A DNA stretch of 64,000 nucleotides from Prostheceraeus crozeri. Lineage: Eukaryota > Platyhelminthes > Polycladida > Euryleptidae. A model generated the notes under the pieces. The model saw only the letters and a list, made by a program, of their open reading frames with translations, made no database searches and was not told the origin of the DNA. This document shows, in pieces, positions 23,033-33,764 of this stretch. Position 1 is the first letter of the stretch. Every line of letters begins with the position of its first letter. The DNA lies in NCBI GenBank assembly GCA_907163375.1, contig CAJQUW010000558.1:304501-368500 (forward strand), in the 5' to 3' direction. The position numbers and the translations under genes are program-made.

Positions 23033-24038
23033 TAGGGTTCGCAGCCCGGGCTCCCCGGGAAGCCCGATTTTTAAAAGTTTGCTTTTAAATTCTATTAAGT
23101 ATTGCTGTCATCTTACTTTGCTCGATCTTGTCTTGGTCCACGCCCTTCATCTTCATGATGATTTCTCTGATAGAATTATCTAATTTCGGAAGATCTGGCT
23201 TTTGTTGGTGGGTGTCTCTGGCCATGATCGTCAGTAGCAGCAAGATGCACAGTCAAATAGTCTGTAGAATTTCTCCTCACTGGAAATCCTTTTGACGTTT
23301 GCCTTTTTAGGCTTCGCTAGCTGTTTCACCGTGATTAACAATATAATGAAATGAAATAAACGATGTATGAAATTACCATACAAAAGATGTGCGGCTGATA
23401 GGATGTTTGAGCAGGCTCACGTCTTGTGCTTTCAGGTGATTGTGCAGTCAGTTCCTTGGTGGAGCTCACATTCACTTCTAAAATCTGGTTGCAGGCTTGC
23501 GCTAGGCTATATTATTGCCCGACAGATAGCTTTGTTTTCAAATTAGCGTGTTGCTTCTTGATGCTACCCGTTATTGATTGTTTCAACTGCTAAGAAACTG
23601 ATATTGTTTTCAGATGGCACGATTTCACAATTATTTATGTAGAAGGCTTTCAGAAAGTTTGACCAGTTTAACATCTGTTGCAGCTTTGGGTTGCACAATT
23701 TTAGTGTGTACTCATTGAACCAGCAGTGAAACATGTGTCATCTCCTGTCAACTAACGCCGATAAATCTAACCGTGGGGAATAATTTCCTAAATATGATGT
23801 CATCAGTACAATGCGTCTGACAGGGCACCCAATACACGTCAGCATATTTGATGAATTTTCACTATTAGTGGGCGAATGAGAAATTGTTCTTTCAACGATT
23901 TTCCACTAGAATCCCACTGCGCTTTTACGATAAAGCCGTCAGTTTTATCAATTCGGGCTGATTCCTACAGCCCGGGCCAGGCTCTAAAACCCGGACTAAG
24001 CCCGAAGATCGAGAATTAAGGCCGGGCTGCAGACCCTA
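23033..24038. mobile_element. hAT-type element with GC-rich ends and 8-bp target duplication (1006 bp)
   Basis: The left end TAGGGTTCGCAGCCCGGGC (from 23033) mirrors the right end GCCGGGCTGCAGACCCTA (to 24038). The flanks are CCAAACAC (23025-23032) and TCAAACAC (24039-24046), an 8-bp duplication with one mismatch, which is the hAT hallmark. CCCGGGCT/AGCCCG motifs repeat inside both ends. No transposase was recognised. A degraded tRNA-like SINE copy lies inside (about 23328-23480). Confidence 0.75.
23328..23480 (-). mobile_element. tRNA-derived SINE, degraded second copy
   Basis: The stretch GATTAACAATATAATGAAATGAAATAAA and the following AAATTACCATACAAAAGATGTGC match the body of the SINE at 13775-13840 with scattered changes. 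The tRNA-like head beyond 23395 is heavily mutated. It sits inside the hAT-like element 23033-24038, so it either inserted there or was carried along. Confidence 0.5.
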
Positions 24039-24046
24039 TCAAACAC

Positions 24047-24500
24047 GTAGACGAGGCAATTTATCTTTGTGGAGATAACAAAGATAATCCACCTTCCCAA
24101 CAACATTTATTCACTTCTCATTCGTGTTGTTCATCTTCATATCTTGTCTTCTTCCCCATAACCTCTGTGACACCACTTGCAAACAGACCCTTCCCCGTTG
24201 GACTTATTGAATCTCATAAATCCTGCGAACCTGATGTGTATCCATTTTTGACATGAATTGCATCTCGCAGGATTTCTCATTACACCCTCACGGTATACTC
24301 CATACGAATCTTTCCTAGCCTCATTACCGCCATCACGCTCGTCTTCCTGATGTCTACTTTTGAGACCTTAGTCTCCAAACATTATTTTTCCAGTTGTTAA
24401 ATGCAACTTCCAAACAGTCAGTGCCCACTGTCCACTATTTGTCGATGTAATTTTTGATTTGTAATTTCCGGCGCAAATTTGTGTTATCCACAGAAATTGT
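24047..24500. other. Intronic, no recognisable gene
   Basis: Nothing supportable is seen between the hAT element and the SINE. Confidence 0.5.
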
Positions 24501-24512
24501 CATATTGAGTAA

Positions 24513-24715
24513 TCCGGTCACCGTGGCACAGTGGTTATGTGCTTGGCCTAGCGATCTTTCGGTCCCGAGGTCGAGGCACAAAAGTGTCATTGGAAGTTGG
24601 CTGGAAGGGCATCCGAACTAATGGATCACCACAGCCTTCCAGGTTAAGTCTGAGTGTGTCAACATCGTTCAAGCCTCAAGTCTGGGGGAGTAGTGACGTT
24701 AAACCATCATTTTTT
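24513..24715 (+). mobile_element. tRNA-derived SINE, family A copy with perfect 10-bp target duplication
   Basis: The head CCGTGGCACAGTGGTTATG is an A-box-like pol III element and GGTCGAGGCAC lies at the B-box position. The body runs AAAGTGTCATTGGAAG … GGGCATCCG … CAAGCCTC … GTAGTGACGTTAAACCATCAT with a T-rich end. ATATTGAGTA is duplicated exactly at 24503-24512 and 24716-24725, which fixes both ends. Other copies lie at 28264, 40455, 45009, 51766 and 52553. This copy ends about 165 bp before exon 2 of the NHR-Roc gene. Confidence 0.85.
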
Positions 24716-24879
24716 ATATTGAGTAGTCAGTGATAAGATGTAGAGTTGACTGAATGATTCAATGAAATAGATGATTCAACAATCAGTGTTTCATGCTAAA
24801 AAGGCTTTCGTAGATCTTTATTGAAATTGCTGAAAATTTTGAACAATTGATGTGTGAAACCAATTCCTTCTTCCTACAG

Positions 24880-25042
24880 ATGATGCCCCATCGGAGATCA
24901 CTGGGCGTGGAGGATCTTCTTTGACAGCATACCATCGTGCATGTGAAACTGGCACTAGAGCTGTCCATCGAACCCGACTGATGCTCGTTGGTGAAGATGG
25001 CTCAGGGAAAACGAGTCTGATCAAAGCGTTAACTGGACAGAA
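24880..25042 (+). CDS. NHR-Roc protein, exon 2 (linker and P-loop of Roc/Ras-like GTPase)
   Basis: The exon is bounded by a strong acceptor (ttcttcctacag, ending 24879) and a donor (gtgagt at 25043). It enters in phase 1 and leaves in phase 2, exactly fitting exon 1 (7943) and exon 3 (46067). It encodes DAPSEITGRGG, then TAYHRACETGTRAVHRTRLM, then the Walker A motif GEDGSGKT (24990-25013) inside LMLV…SLIKALTGQK. This hydrophobic-strand plus P-loop arrangement is how Roc domains begin. NHR followed by Roc is a known but poorly studied combination in invertebrate proteins. The P-loop Gly, Lys and Thr are all present, so nucleotide binding is expected. 163 bp, no stops. Confidence 0.85.
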
Positions 25043-25109
25043 GTGAGTTTATGTGAAATTCATTCAGATTGGATTTTCGTTGAGTTATGTTTAAGCATGA
25101 TAACTACAT

Positions 25110-25195
25110 GACCGGCCTGCGCTGTGGCCTTGTGGTAGAGTGTTTGCTCTGCATCCGGGAGACCGTGGTTCAAACCTTGGTCGGGTCAAACCTAA
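25110..25195 (+). mobile_element. tRNA-like SINE head, family B
   Basis: GTGGCCTTGTGGTAGAGTG resembles an A-box and GTGGTTCAAACC a B-box at tRNA-like spacing, with an anticodon-arm-like segment between. The GTGGCCTTGTGG start is shared with the two repeats at 45438 and 45734. It is not a convincing complete tRNA. Confidence 0.55.
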
Positions 25196-25199
25196 GACT

Positions 25200-26095
25200 T
25201 GATAATGAATGGACACACTCCGCATTCTTGCTAAACAGTCAGCACAAAAAGAATGAGAGTGGGATAAATGACAACTCGGACACATGGAAGAAAGGCTCCG
25301 TGTCTAATGTACCTCCGAGTATAAACAGGGTTCATTTATCTTTTATATACAAAGACTGCATTGGTGAAGCTGTCTCATTAGCCCCCTGCACAATTTCATC
25401 AATAAAGAAGAAGTCAAGGTTTGACATAGTAAGTAAAATGTCTGTTGTGTGCTCTCTTGTACATGAATCCATGGAGGCCACCATGGGCTACCTTCCTTAA
25501 ATTTGCGTTAGTTGTCATACGAATAGATTATAATAACTCCTCAACAGATTGAGATGACTTCTCAATAATGCTCAAAGTAAGCTGTTAGGGAAATTTAATG
25601 ACTAGAAGTAAAACATATAGAAAAATGCCGCATTGAATGCATGATTGAATTTCTATTGTAGTAGACACGCTTTGGCACGTACGTAACGTACAATTATGAC
25701 AAAACCTATACGTATATAAGATCCAAGAATATTGTCATGTTCTGTTGTTCACCGATGATGATGCGTTACGCGTTTTGAATCGCGTCTGTAACAATAGAAA
25801 TTCATCCATATAACTAGACAATCAATAACAAAGGAGCCAAATGAATTTCTTGGAAGGATAATAGTTAGTTTCAATGACTTTATGAGATTTTTCCTAATTT
25901 ATTTAGTTTAGCTTCTAGTTTTTTTTGTTCGACCACTGGTCAACAATTTTTGTTTCGATGTCGTTCTTATGATGCTGCAGTTTGACTGCTTCTGATAAAG
26001 TGTGAATCTCTGCGCTCTGTTTCACAATCCTGAGCGATTTGAAAGATCGCATCGAAAATTCGCAAAAGTGTCCACATGTATTCTCTGCGTCAAGT
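25200..26095. other. Intronic, no recognisable gene
   Basis: Open frames at 25087-25500 run through the SINE head and have no recognisable similarity. Nothing else is supported. Confidence 0.5.
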
Positions 26096-26099
26096 GAAA

Positions 26100-26425
26100 T
26101 CATCTAAGACCGTGCTGTGGACTGTGTACTACACCATGATAAGATCAATTGCGAGCTACGGATATCCTGTCTGGTGAAACGTCAAAAAAAAGCCGAAATC
26201 AAATGTGAAGATTGTTTGTGCAGAATATTCAACCTACCTCGCAAAAGGAAATTTGTCGAGTTTTGTGATGGCCTTGGTGTGAGTTTAGCGAAGAAAGCAT
26301 TATGCCCTTCTCATCCTTTGAACTCCATCTACAATAACGAGTCGACAAGGGAATCAGAGCAGGAGGGTAAAATCCAAATGCATCATGACACGCAAATGAA
26401 GCAATCATTATTACTATATTCTTAG
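26100..26425 (+). pseudogene. LINE C-terminal tail fragment
   Basis: Reading across two + frames gives YYTMIRSIASYGYPVW (the 'LIRP-L-YG--VW' block after the RT of L2/CR1-type LINEs), then KIKCEDCLCRIFNLP and HPLNSIYNNES near the end. Frameshifts and a stop after VW show decay. It lies in intron 2, sense to the host gene. Confidence 0.55.
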
Positions 26426-26429
26426 AAAT

Positions 26430-27700
26430 TTATTTGAGAACTTCTTGATTTCCTTATTTGCTTCGTCCGTCCTTCCAATGTTTTATTCGTTTGTTTTGTT
26501 TGAGTTCATCTTAATGGATCACCATCTTTTGAATTTTCTGTCGTTGTTTGAATGTGTGAGCTAATATTTATATCAGACCAATATCTGTGTGAATTTTCTC
26601 ATGTTCAATTTCCTTCTAATAGTCACATTTAGGATTGAGATGACGAATGTCATTATTTTCATTGGATTTTTCGTGTGCTCTAACGTACTTGTGTCAGAAT
26701 GTATCAGTGTGTCACTCGTATCGTCACAGACTCAGAGATGATAACATGACATTGATTTTGAAGAGTAAAGTATTTATGGCTTCAAGTGCATGCTCATTGT
26801 GAATATCGGAATGCTGTGCCCTGGACATTTAAGTGTGTGGCATTCAAGAACTTGTGAATAGTCTTTCCGCATGTTATTTAGAATGATTGAGCGAGTAGCT
26901 TATTGTATTTCGGTGTGAATTCGTGTTTTGTTTTAGGATCCCGATGTTTTGTCAATTTCGTTTCTTGCCACAATTCCTCTGTGGAGATGCGTAGAGGCAA
27001 CATGCGCGGTATGAGAGACCGGATCAGAATATTTCACACTCCTACCTTTCTTCTCATCGGATGAGTGGGTGTTGCTATACGTCAGTCGCAAGAAGATTCT
27101 GTTAGACTAAATATATCCTGAGATGTTCGTCGAATAAGGAAGGCTGTCCCTAACTGTGCGTGTAATTACATCATTGTCCACTTCAGTATGCAGAGTGCAT
27201 TGACAAGCCAACAATACGCTGACTAATGGGACTATATATAAATTCATTTGACCTTATCCTTTTTGCAATAATGCATCATTTTTTGACAGTAGAGGAAAAT
27301 AAACAGTCTGACCTCAAGTTGTGCTTACTTTCTGTGTAGCGGCACCTGAGCAGTGAGCAGGAAGGTCAACATTTTTGATGACTCGGTCCACTGGTGTCTA
27401 ACGGCAAAGTTTTTAGTCGCTATTTCTGCTACTTTACCGTCGTTTTTGCCAGGAACAAAGTAGATGTTGCAATATAGGAACATTTATGCGATCCTCATGA
27501 CTGATGCGAAATGGAACGAATTCAATCAATTATGTGGCAGTGTTATCTGCCTCATCTGTCAAACACTGTTATCAAGCGATAGGCTGTCAGATGTGTGACT
27601 TGTCATGCCATTCAATTGTTTAAAATATTATTTTTAAGAATCATCAGTTGACGGCATTTCAAAATAATCTGATAATTCTAAAAATCTACCCATAGCAATT
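26430..27700. other. Intronic, no recognisable gene
   Basis: Nothing supportable is seen. Confidence 0.5.
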
Positions 27701-27714
27701 ATCTGCATGTAACT

Positions 27715-28083
27715 ATCCCCCGAATTTCTCCGTTTATAATACGCCCCATGTATAAAACGCACCCCAAACTCAGCAGCAAAATTTAGCTGAGATGTATCGC
27801 GCAATAGGAAATATACTTTTCGTGTCTAGTGATATTAAAGAACAGAAAGCGTATCTAATATCAGACTACCAACATTTTTTGTTTTGTATCGTAGATTGTT
27901 TTTAGATTAATAGACTGCCCTTTAACTTGTTGAAGAATTCCATTGTTCTTCATTTTTCTACGGTTCATTTTTCTATAAGTAAAATTTTATCTTTCGCTGT
28001 TGCCATGTATAATGTGCACCCCAAACTTGATGCTGAAACTGTGGAAAAAAATTGCGCATTATACACGGGAAAATGCGGCATGT
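27715..28083. mobile_element. MITE with pogo/Tigger-like inverted ends (~365 bp)
   Basis: The left end CCGAATTTCTCCGTTTATAA-TACGC and the right end, read in reverse complement, CCGCATTTTCCCGTGTATAA-TGCGC match at most positions and lie about 365 bp apart. TA dinucleotides flank the ends. 'Cgcattatacacggg' ends are typical of pogo-related Tc1/mariner elements. There is no transposase, so it is a non-autonomous copy. Confidence 0.55.
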
Positions 28084-28263
28084 ATGTACAATGTACATGT
28101 GGCAATTAAAGTTGTGAAATAAAGATTTTTCAGTGCACGAATTATCTGCATCACTTGCACGTATTACACAAATATTGATATTTCATGTACTAGTTGTCCG
28201 TGCAGCGCTTAAGTTTCTGTGGCTTTATTTCTGACACGATTTTTTAATTGCAAGCAAGCAAGC

Positions 28264-28425
28264 AAGCATTCAGAGGTCGAACCCGGAAAGTGTCACTGGA
28301 AGTCGGCAGGAAGGGCATCCGGACTACAAAGCACCACAACGCTCCAAACAAAGTCTGACTTCTGTCAGCACCGTCCAAGGCCCCAGTAGGGGTAAAAAGT
28401 GACGTAAAATCCATAAAAAAAAAAG
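28264..28425 (+). mobile_element. SINE family A, 5'-truncated copy
   Basis: From AGAGGTCGAACCCGGAAAGTG to AAGTGACGTAAAATCCATAAAA it matches the body of the SINE at 24513, but the A-box half is missing. It is preceded by a GCAAGCAAGCAAGC simple repeat and ends in an A-run. Confidence 0.75.
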
Positions 28426-28439
28426 CTCCATTCATTCCT

Positions 28440-29110
28440 ATAGTTTACAGCATAATCACTATCAGATTTCATCTTACGGCCTTTGTATCTGTGTTGAGTT
28501 TGTACAGACTGCTGCTGATTAGAACCATCTCACGAAAAATTATGTAAACAATCATCATATTTCTATCTCGTTGGCACCAAGTAAATACATGCAGCTCGTA
28601 ATTGTGACCTTGTTCAGCTGTTGACAAGCAGTTTTTTCATTCACTGCTAGTTTGGTTTCTGTTGATGGAGTAAACACCTTTCATCTTCAATGTGAACAGA
28701 TAGTATGTTTCCTTTCTCCTTGTCATCTCAGTAATTAACAATGTTACGCCCTTGGCGTTTAAATCCTTCAAATGATTGAGTCACTGTTTCAATTGAGTTG
28801 TCAGAAGTTTAATTGAATTCTGATATATCGTGAAAACGCATGTGCAGATGGTTTTCTCAAAATTCAAAATTTTTCGAAAATGGTTGCTTTGAACGCAAAT
28901 TGCTAACGTTTACGCATGTTAGTTCTAAAAATTGGGAGCAGCACCAGTTAAGAATCTTCTTCATTATGAGACTAATCTCTGCCTTTATCTAATTCGCAAC
29001 TTTGACTAGAAAGCTTCTGGTCATAATCTCAAGTTTCAGGAAACAGAATGTAGCCAAATTATTGGGACTAAAAATAATTGATAAAAATGTGCCCAGCAGC
29101 AAGATGAAGT
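28440..29110. other. Intronic, no recognisable gene
   Basis: Nothing supportable is seen. Confidence 0.5.
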
Positions 29111-29199
29111 TGCTTTGCCAGGTAGAATGTATTTGCTTAAACTAATATCTCTTCATCGTCCTATGAATCGAGTTGTTTCTAGCTGGTTTTTTGCCGCTG

Positions 29200-29590
29200 A
29201 TCTGTGTGTTTTGTTCCACACTCGCGTGTTCCCGTGCGATCTCCTAAAGATCCTCTGCCTGTTGCCTATTCGTTCTCTGTTGTGTACAGTTTCCTTTGTG
29301 ACTGCGGGTCAGTCTATTTTGGTAGGTCGAGCAGGCGCCTTTCAGTCAGAGCACGTGAACACGTGCCAAAGTGGCTTGTAGTTGGTCGCACTGGCATCAG
29401 CCGGTCTGCCATTACAGATTACGTGCTTCTTTTTTCTTGAGAGTTTGCTGGACAAATAATTTTCCATTGTGTATAAAGCACGTCATGATCGCTTGCTGTG
29501 AATTTCAGAAGCTATGCATATTAAGCGTTACAAGCCAGATCTCTGCAAGAAGAAGGATCTACTGATTGACCTTCTCTTGCCATGGCAATA
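29200..29590 (+). pseudogene. PLE GIY-YIG endonuclease region, second family, frameshifted
   Basis: The + frames give SPKDPLPVAYSFSVVYSFLC, DCGSVYFGRSSRRLSVRARE (GIY-YIG core with YFG for YIG) and HVPKWLVV. After about 29420 the frame changes and EAMHIKRYKPDLCKKK, the conserved PLE C-terminal motif, appears at about 29505-29560. The RT part is missing. Divergence from the PLE at 5840-6428 indicates a separate family. A hammerhead-like motif follows at 29648-29688 on the same strand. Confidence 0.8.
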
Positions 29591-29647
29591 TATGCTCACA
29601 CTTAGCTTGTTCTTTATGTCTTAACTTATAATTTTATCTCATTCCGG

Positions 29648-29688
29648 GTTTTCCACTGACGAGACCGGCCGAAGGGACCTCTGGAATA
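29648..29688 (+). ncRNA. Hammerhead-like motif downstream of a PLE
   Basis: CTGACGA (29656-29662) is followed by a very short stem II (ACCGGCC) and GAAG where GAAA is expected, then GGGACC and TC before TGGAA. The 5' strand TTCCA and the 3' strand TGGAA can pair as stem I around a TC cleavage position. The position just after a PLE tail supports the call; the GAAG core and weak stem II lower it. Confidence 0.45.
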
Positions 29689-30129
29689 AAACTTCGCAAT
29701 AAACTGCGCGCTATTTTTCCTCTACAAAATAAACTAATATAATTCAAAAGGCATGTTTTTAGGAAGACAAGATCAGCTAACAAGTGATTATTTACAAATG
29801 AAGATGTTCTTCGTCATCAAATGAGGTTGTGGTCTGTGGATGTCGATGAAAAGCATTGGAAACATAGAAAACGTGTGACATAGTGGAGGGTATATAAGAA
29901 TGAAGTTTCTACGTCGCTACTATCCAAATAGGGCGTGGACAGCACTAGCAGTCACTGGACTGTTGATGCCCGTATGCACCAACCGCTCATAAAGTCAAGC
30001 TACGACTAGTAATGCAAATCGTCTGCTCCTATTCATGGAATAGCGTTTATTCTTAGATTAACGCATTAGTGCATACGGCCCTTAAAGATTAAATACAGGC
30101 GTGATCCTACCGAGCTGTCTAGTCTAATG

Positions 30130-30960
30130 TTATATGTTTATGTTATTTATCCCAAAGACTTTTCGATTACGATTATCCAAAGGTTTACGATTATTGATCA
30201 GACGACATTCCACCAAGCTGGTCTCCAGCGGATCACTCACACACTTTAAAAACGCAATGCTAAAATCATCTATACTGTTACATCTATGACATTCTTTTAT
30301 ATGCTCGCATAGGGCGCTACTATTATTATTTTTGTTAATACTGTATTTATGTTCTTTGTATCTAGCATAGAACGGACGAGAAGTCTTACCGATATACGTA
30401 GATTTGCAGTGAATACATGTAAATTCATATACAACACATTTAGTATCACATCTGTTTTTATCAGGTAGCTTCGTACAAAGTTCACAGTTTTCATGTTTTT
30501 GGAATGGCTTAATATTCAATACGTTACGCAGTTTTTTGTTACCTGTTGTGACAAACTTGATGTCCAATTTGAATGTACGTATGTGGTAATTTATTTTTCT
30601 TATCATGCTGTCACTAATGAAAGGTAGTTCAAGATACATTTGTTCGTGTTATCTCTAATACTTCTGCTTTTATTCCTGCTTTTATTGTCATTACTGTACA
30701 GCTGAGTTTGAATATACTTTTCTGAATATCCATTATCCTTCAGGTTGTTTTTACACTTCTCCATGGCATGCTTTTACTTTCTTCTGGAAGAGAATTTCTG
30801 CATCTTACTTCTAAATTGTGAAATTTTTGTTTGACGAAGTTTGATTTATTCGAGTTCGGGACCCAGCTGTCTTTCTTTAAAGAGTTTCCAGAAGCTAATT
30901 CTTTAGTGAACAATTCATGAACAATCTTTATTTACTTCATTATAATTTTCGACCTAACAA
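30130..30960 (-). pseudogene. PLE C-terminal half with GIY-YIG endonuclease, third family
   Basis: The minus-strand frame 30639-30130 encodes NYHIRTFKLDIKFVTTGNKK, LRNVLNIKPFQKHENCELCT, then CVVYEFTCIHCKSTYIGKTS (GIY-YIG core with the upstream Cys pair), RYKEHKYSINKNN, ALCEHI and a LVECRLINNRKPLDNRNR end. Upstream, in a shifted frame (about 30640-30780), MEKCKNNLKDNGYSEKYIQT matches the region just before the endonuclease in PLEs. One frameshift near 30640 separates the two. The endonuclease frame is intact for 169 codons, the best kept PLE segment in the window. Confidence 0.85.
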
Positions 30961-30964
30961 CAAT

Positions 30965-32045
30965 CTGGAGAGTTTTGCGCCTACACACTCGTAGTGTATA
31001 TTTTTTGAATAATGGTCCTACCGCCCAAAGCCATTAATTATATAATATATGTATCTTTCTATAAAATGAAAACCATTCTAACTACGAAATTCGGAATAAT
31101 GTGGACATACGTCTTTATCGATGTAAAGATAATCGCTGGACCCTTTTCAGGCAAAGAGACGGATAGTCATTTAAACCCATATAACTCACATGAGCATTAA
31201 CGTGTGACCTTTTCGATAATGCATAAAGTTAAATTACCCGGTTCTTAATACCTGAAATCATTTTCAAGTCAGTACAACTAATTTGTGCCCTTTAGCACGG
31301 TTTAGCACGGTTAACGCGTTTTAGTCTCTACTGAAAATTCTTCAAAATGGGCATACGTCTTTCTTCCTTTTCACGGCAAAGTGAATCTAAGCAGCAATGC
31401 TTCAGAAATCCAAGAATATGCCTTGCGAAGCTGCTCTCATAGATATCAACAAATTGAAACTCTCTCAGCTGCATCAATGCTTCATTGAAGTATCACTTTT
31501 CATTTGTCTAAAAGATCTAAATTGAGATGAAAATCAGCAATAATTCCAAGTCAATGTTGCCATTAATGGTTCAACGTAGAAATGATATGAAGACAACAAT
31601 GTGAAGGAAGTAAGATAATTGAATTATCAACGGCCTCTCTTGTCCGCTTTGCTTCCTTCCGACAGTCGCAATTCATTCTTCGCCTTTTATTTTGAGCAAG
31701 CTGTCTGTCCTCATTTAGGAAAGTAGGAAAACGTTGTGGGGAAGTAGCAAAATTTCTTATCTATTGAAATATAGATACGATGTCATCTCAAGTCAGTATT
31801 CGTCTGTAATGTAGCGACAATTCGGTTGAACAAGTCAGTATTTATGTGCGATAGACGAACACTGCTGCCCTTTAACTATTGATGCAGCAATTAAAGGCAC
31901 TCAGGACATTCAGCTTGAGCTGAGATAATCGGATTTGTTTCTGCTGAATGGATTAGCATGAAATATCTAATAACAATAATAATAAGCATTTATTTGTAGA
32001 TAAGCAGCCACGGCTGATCATGACACATACTGACTTACTGTAGCC
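30965..32045. other. Intronic, no recognisable gene
   Basis: Nothing supportable is seen. Confidence 0.5.
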
Positions 32046-32049
32046 GTTT

Positions 32050-33355
32050 TCATCCGCGTTCAGGAAAATGGCCTCCCTCCTCGTTCTGGACCACAATACT
32101 TCTGTCCCTTGCAATTCTCGAGAAGATCTTGGGCACCTCGTCTCTCCACCTTTGTTTTTGTCTTCCTCGTTTTCTTCCGCTGTCCCTCGGTGTCAACTCC
32201 GTTACGCGTACAGTCCATCGATTGTCAGTTCTCCTTGAGAGGTGACCGGCCGAACTCCACTTGAAATTTCTCGCTGTTTGTATTTCATCCTTCACGACTG
32301 TCCATCGTCTTATCTCCTCATTTCTGATTTTGTCCCTTCTTGTCACTCCTATCATTCTCCTCTCCATTCCTCTCTGTGTGACTCTTAGTCTCTCCTGTTA
32401 GATTGCTGTCAATGACCATGTTTGTGCTCCGTATAACACTACAGGAAGAACCACAGAATTAGATTGTTTAATCGTATCACTTTGCTAGAAGTGCAAACTG
32501 ATTCAAACAGATGGCACATGCAGGAACTTAATAAGTGGGCAAGAAGAAATCTTCAATACCTTACAGAGATAGGAAAAATAGTCGTGCGTCGCTTGCGGAT
32601 TGCTCTGAATCCCTTCAAAATGCTCCGATCGCCACGACTCCTTCAGATTCGAAGAATTCAGATCATTGCGCAAAAGTTTTCTCGATAATGTTGGGTCTTC
32701 CGATCATCATAAAAAAAGTTAGCAGGCGCATAAAAAAACGTTCACAAACTTCTCTGTACAACTTGACATCGTCTGTGTCTCTATGCTGTGTGATCCGGTT
32801 GATGACAGTCACTGAAACTTCGCACAATTTGGCAAGTTTAATGTTGAACTGGCTGCTCATTATTCGATTGCTATGGTATTTAGTCAGCAAATTGTGCCAT
32901 TTCATTATGTTACATATTCCAATGTTTCCCTTCTGGTCAAACCGAAGAAGAGACGACCTGTCTAATTCTGTGGGAAGAACACACATATTGAATAATCGTC
33001 GTCGGTGTACCAATTGGATCTGTCTCGAGGTCAGATAGTTGCGAAGTTGCCAAAATGCCTTCCACGCGTTCTGTATAGACTTATCAATTTCTTTGTTCTG
33101 TCGGTTTTCGGAAGCGACGATTTGTCCGAGGTACGTGTTTTCAGCTACATATTCAATTTCTTCCTGTTCAATTCTGATTGGAGTTTGGGCTACATTCGTC
33201 ATTATTTTTGTTTTCTTGATGTTGATCTTGAGTCCAACTTTTTTGCTCTCAGTGTTTAGTTGGTGAACCATCTCTTGCAAATTCATTCGGGCTTGACGTA
33301 AGTAGCACTAAGGCATCGGCGAATCTCAACGCACCAAGATGTTCACCATCACACA
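32050..33355 (-). pseudogene. RTE-type LINE: RT thumb and tail, split by a hAT-like insertion
   Basis: On the minus strand: LRFADALVLL (an altered FADD motif, about 33350-33300), then LNTESKKVGLKINIKKTKIM, ENTYLGQIV, AWKAFWQLRN and RRRLFNMCVLP. A 521-bp insertion (32972-32452) interrupts here. Beyond it the frame continues with VVLYGAQTWSLTAI, a stop, MERRMIGVTRRDK and the tail GRKRGRQKQRWRDEV. These are the palm-end, thumb and C-terminal blocks of RTE-like elements. The second catalytic Asp is Ala, a stop follows TAI, and the element is 5'-truncated. Confidence 0.85.
32452..32972. mobile_element. hAT-like non-autonomous element, copy 2 (521 bp), nested in an RTE LINE
   Basis: It starts CACAGAATTAGA and ends CTAATTCTGTG. 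The 8 bp GGAAGAAC are duplicated exactly at 32444-32451 and 32973-32980, and the surrounding LINE reading frame is continuous once the element and one duplicate are skipped, so the borders are certain. Part of the interior (about 32590-32720) is the reverse complement of the elements at 18228 and 58492. It encodes no transposase. Confidence 0.9.
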
Positions 33356-33479
33356 TACTATAAAGGGATAAAAAAGGATATCAAAAGCATTAAGTCACAG
33401 CTACGAAAAATGCGATGCAGAGGATGGAAAGAAGTTCTAACATCTATCAGTTTTACACAATATAATACTGGATGCTTTG

Positions 33480-33760
33480 ACATCGTCTCATTCGAGCGTT
33501 GTGGTATTCTTTCTCTCAGGATCGTCGGTAATTTTTGAAATTGTCTTTGACATATGATAGAACGTCTGCTGCTCAGTTTTCTGGCCCATGTTTCATCAAA
33601 AGGCCTTCATAATTATAATCGTGGCACTCGAATGGAATGTGCTCTATCATGCGGATAGCTCTTCTCTTAACGGATTCAAGAGCATTTGATTGTGCTTTTG
33701 TGATGTCTGCGCCATATTCCAGAGCGAAATCACTATAAAATTTGACAACATCTGCATCTC
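33480..33760 (-). pseudogene. LINE post-RT fragment
   Basis: The minus-strand reading gives VKFYSDFALEYGADITKAQS, NALESVKRRAIRMIEHIPF and YNYEGLLMKHG. The 'LEYG … KAQSNALESVQRRALRII' block is typical of the region after the RT in CR1/L2-type LINEs. A stop follows. No further domains are seen. Confidence 0.65.
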
Positions 33761-33764
33761 TGAA

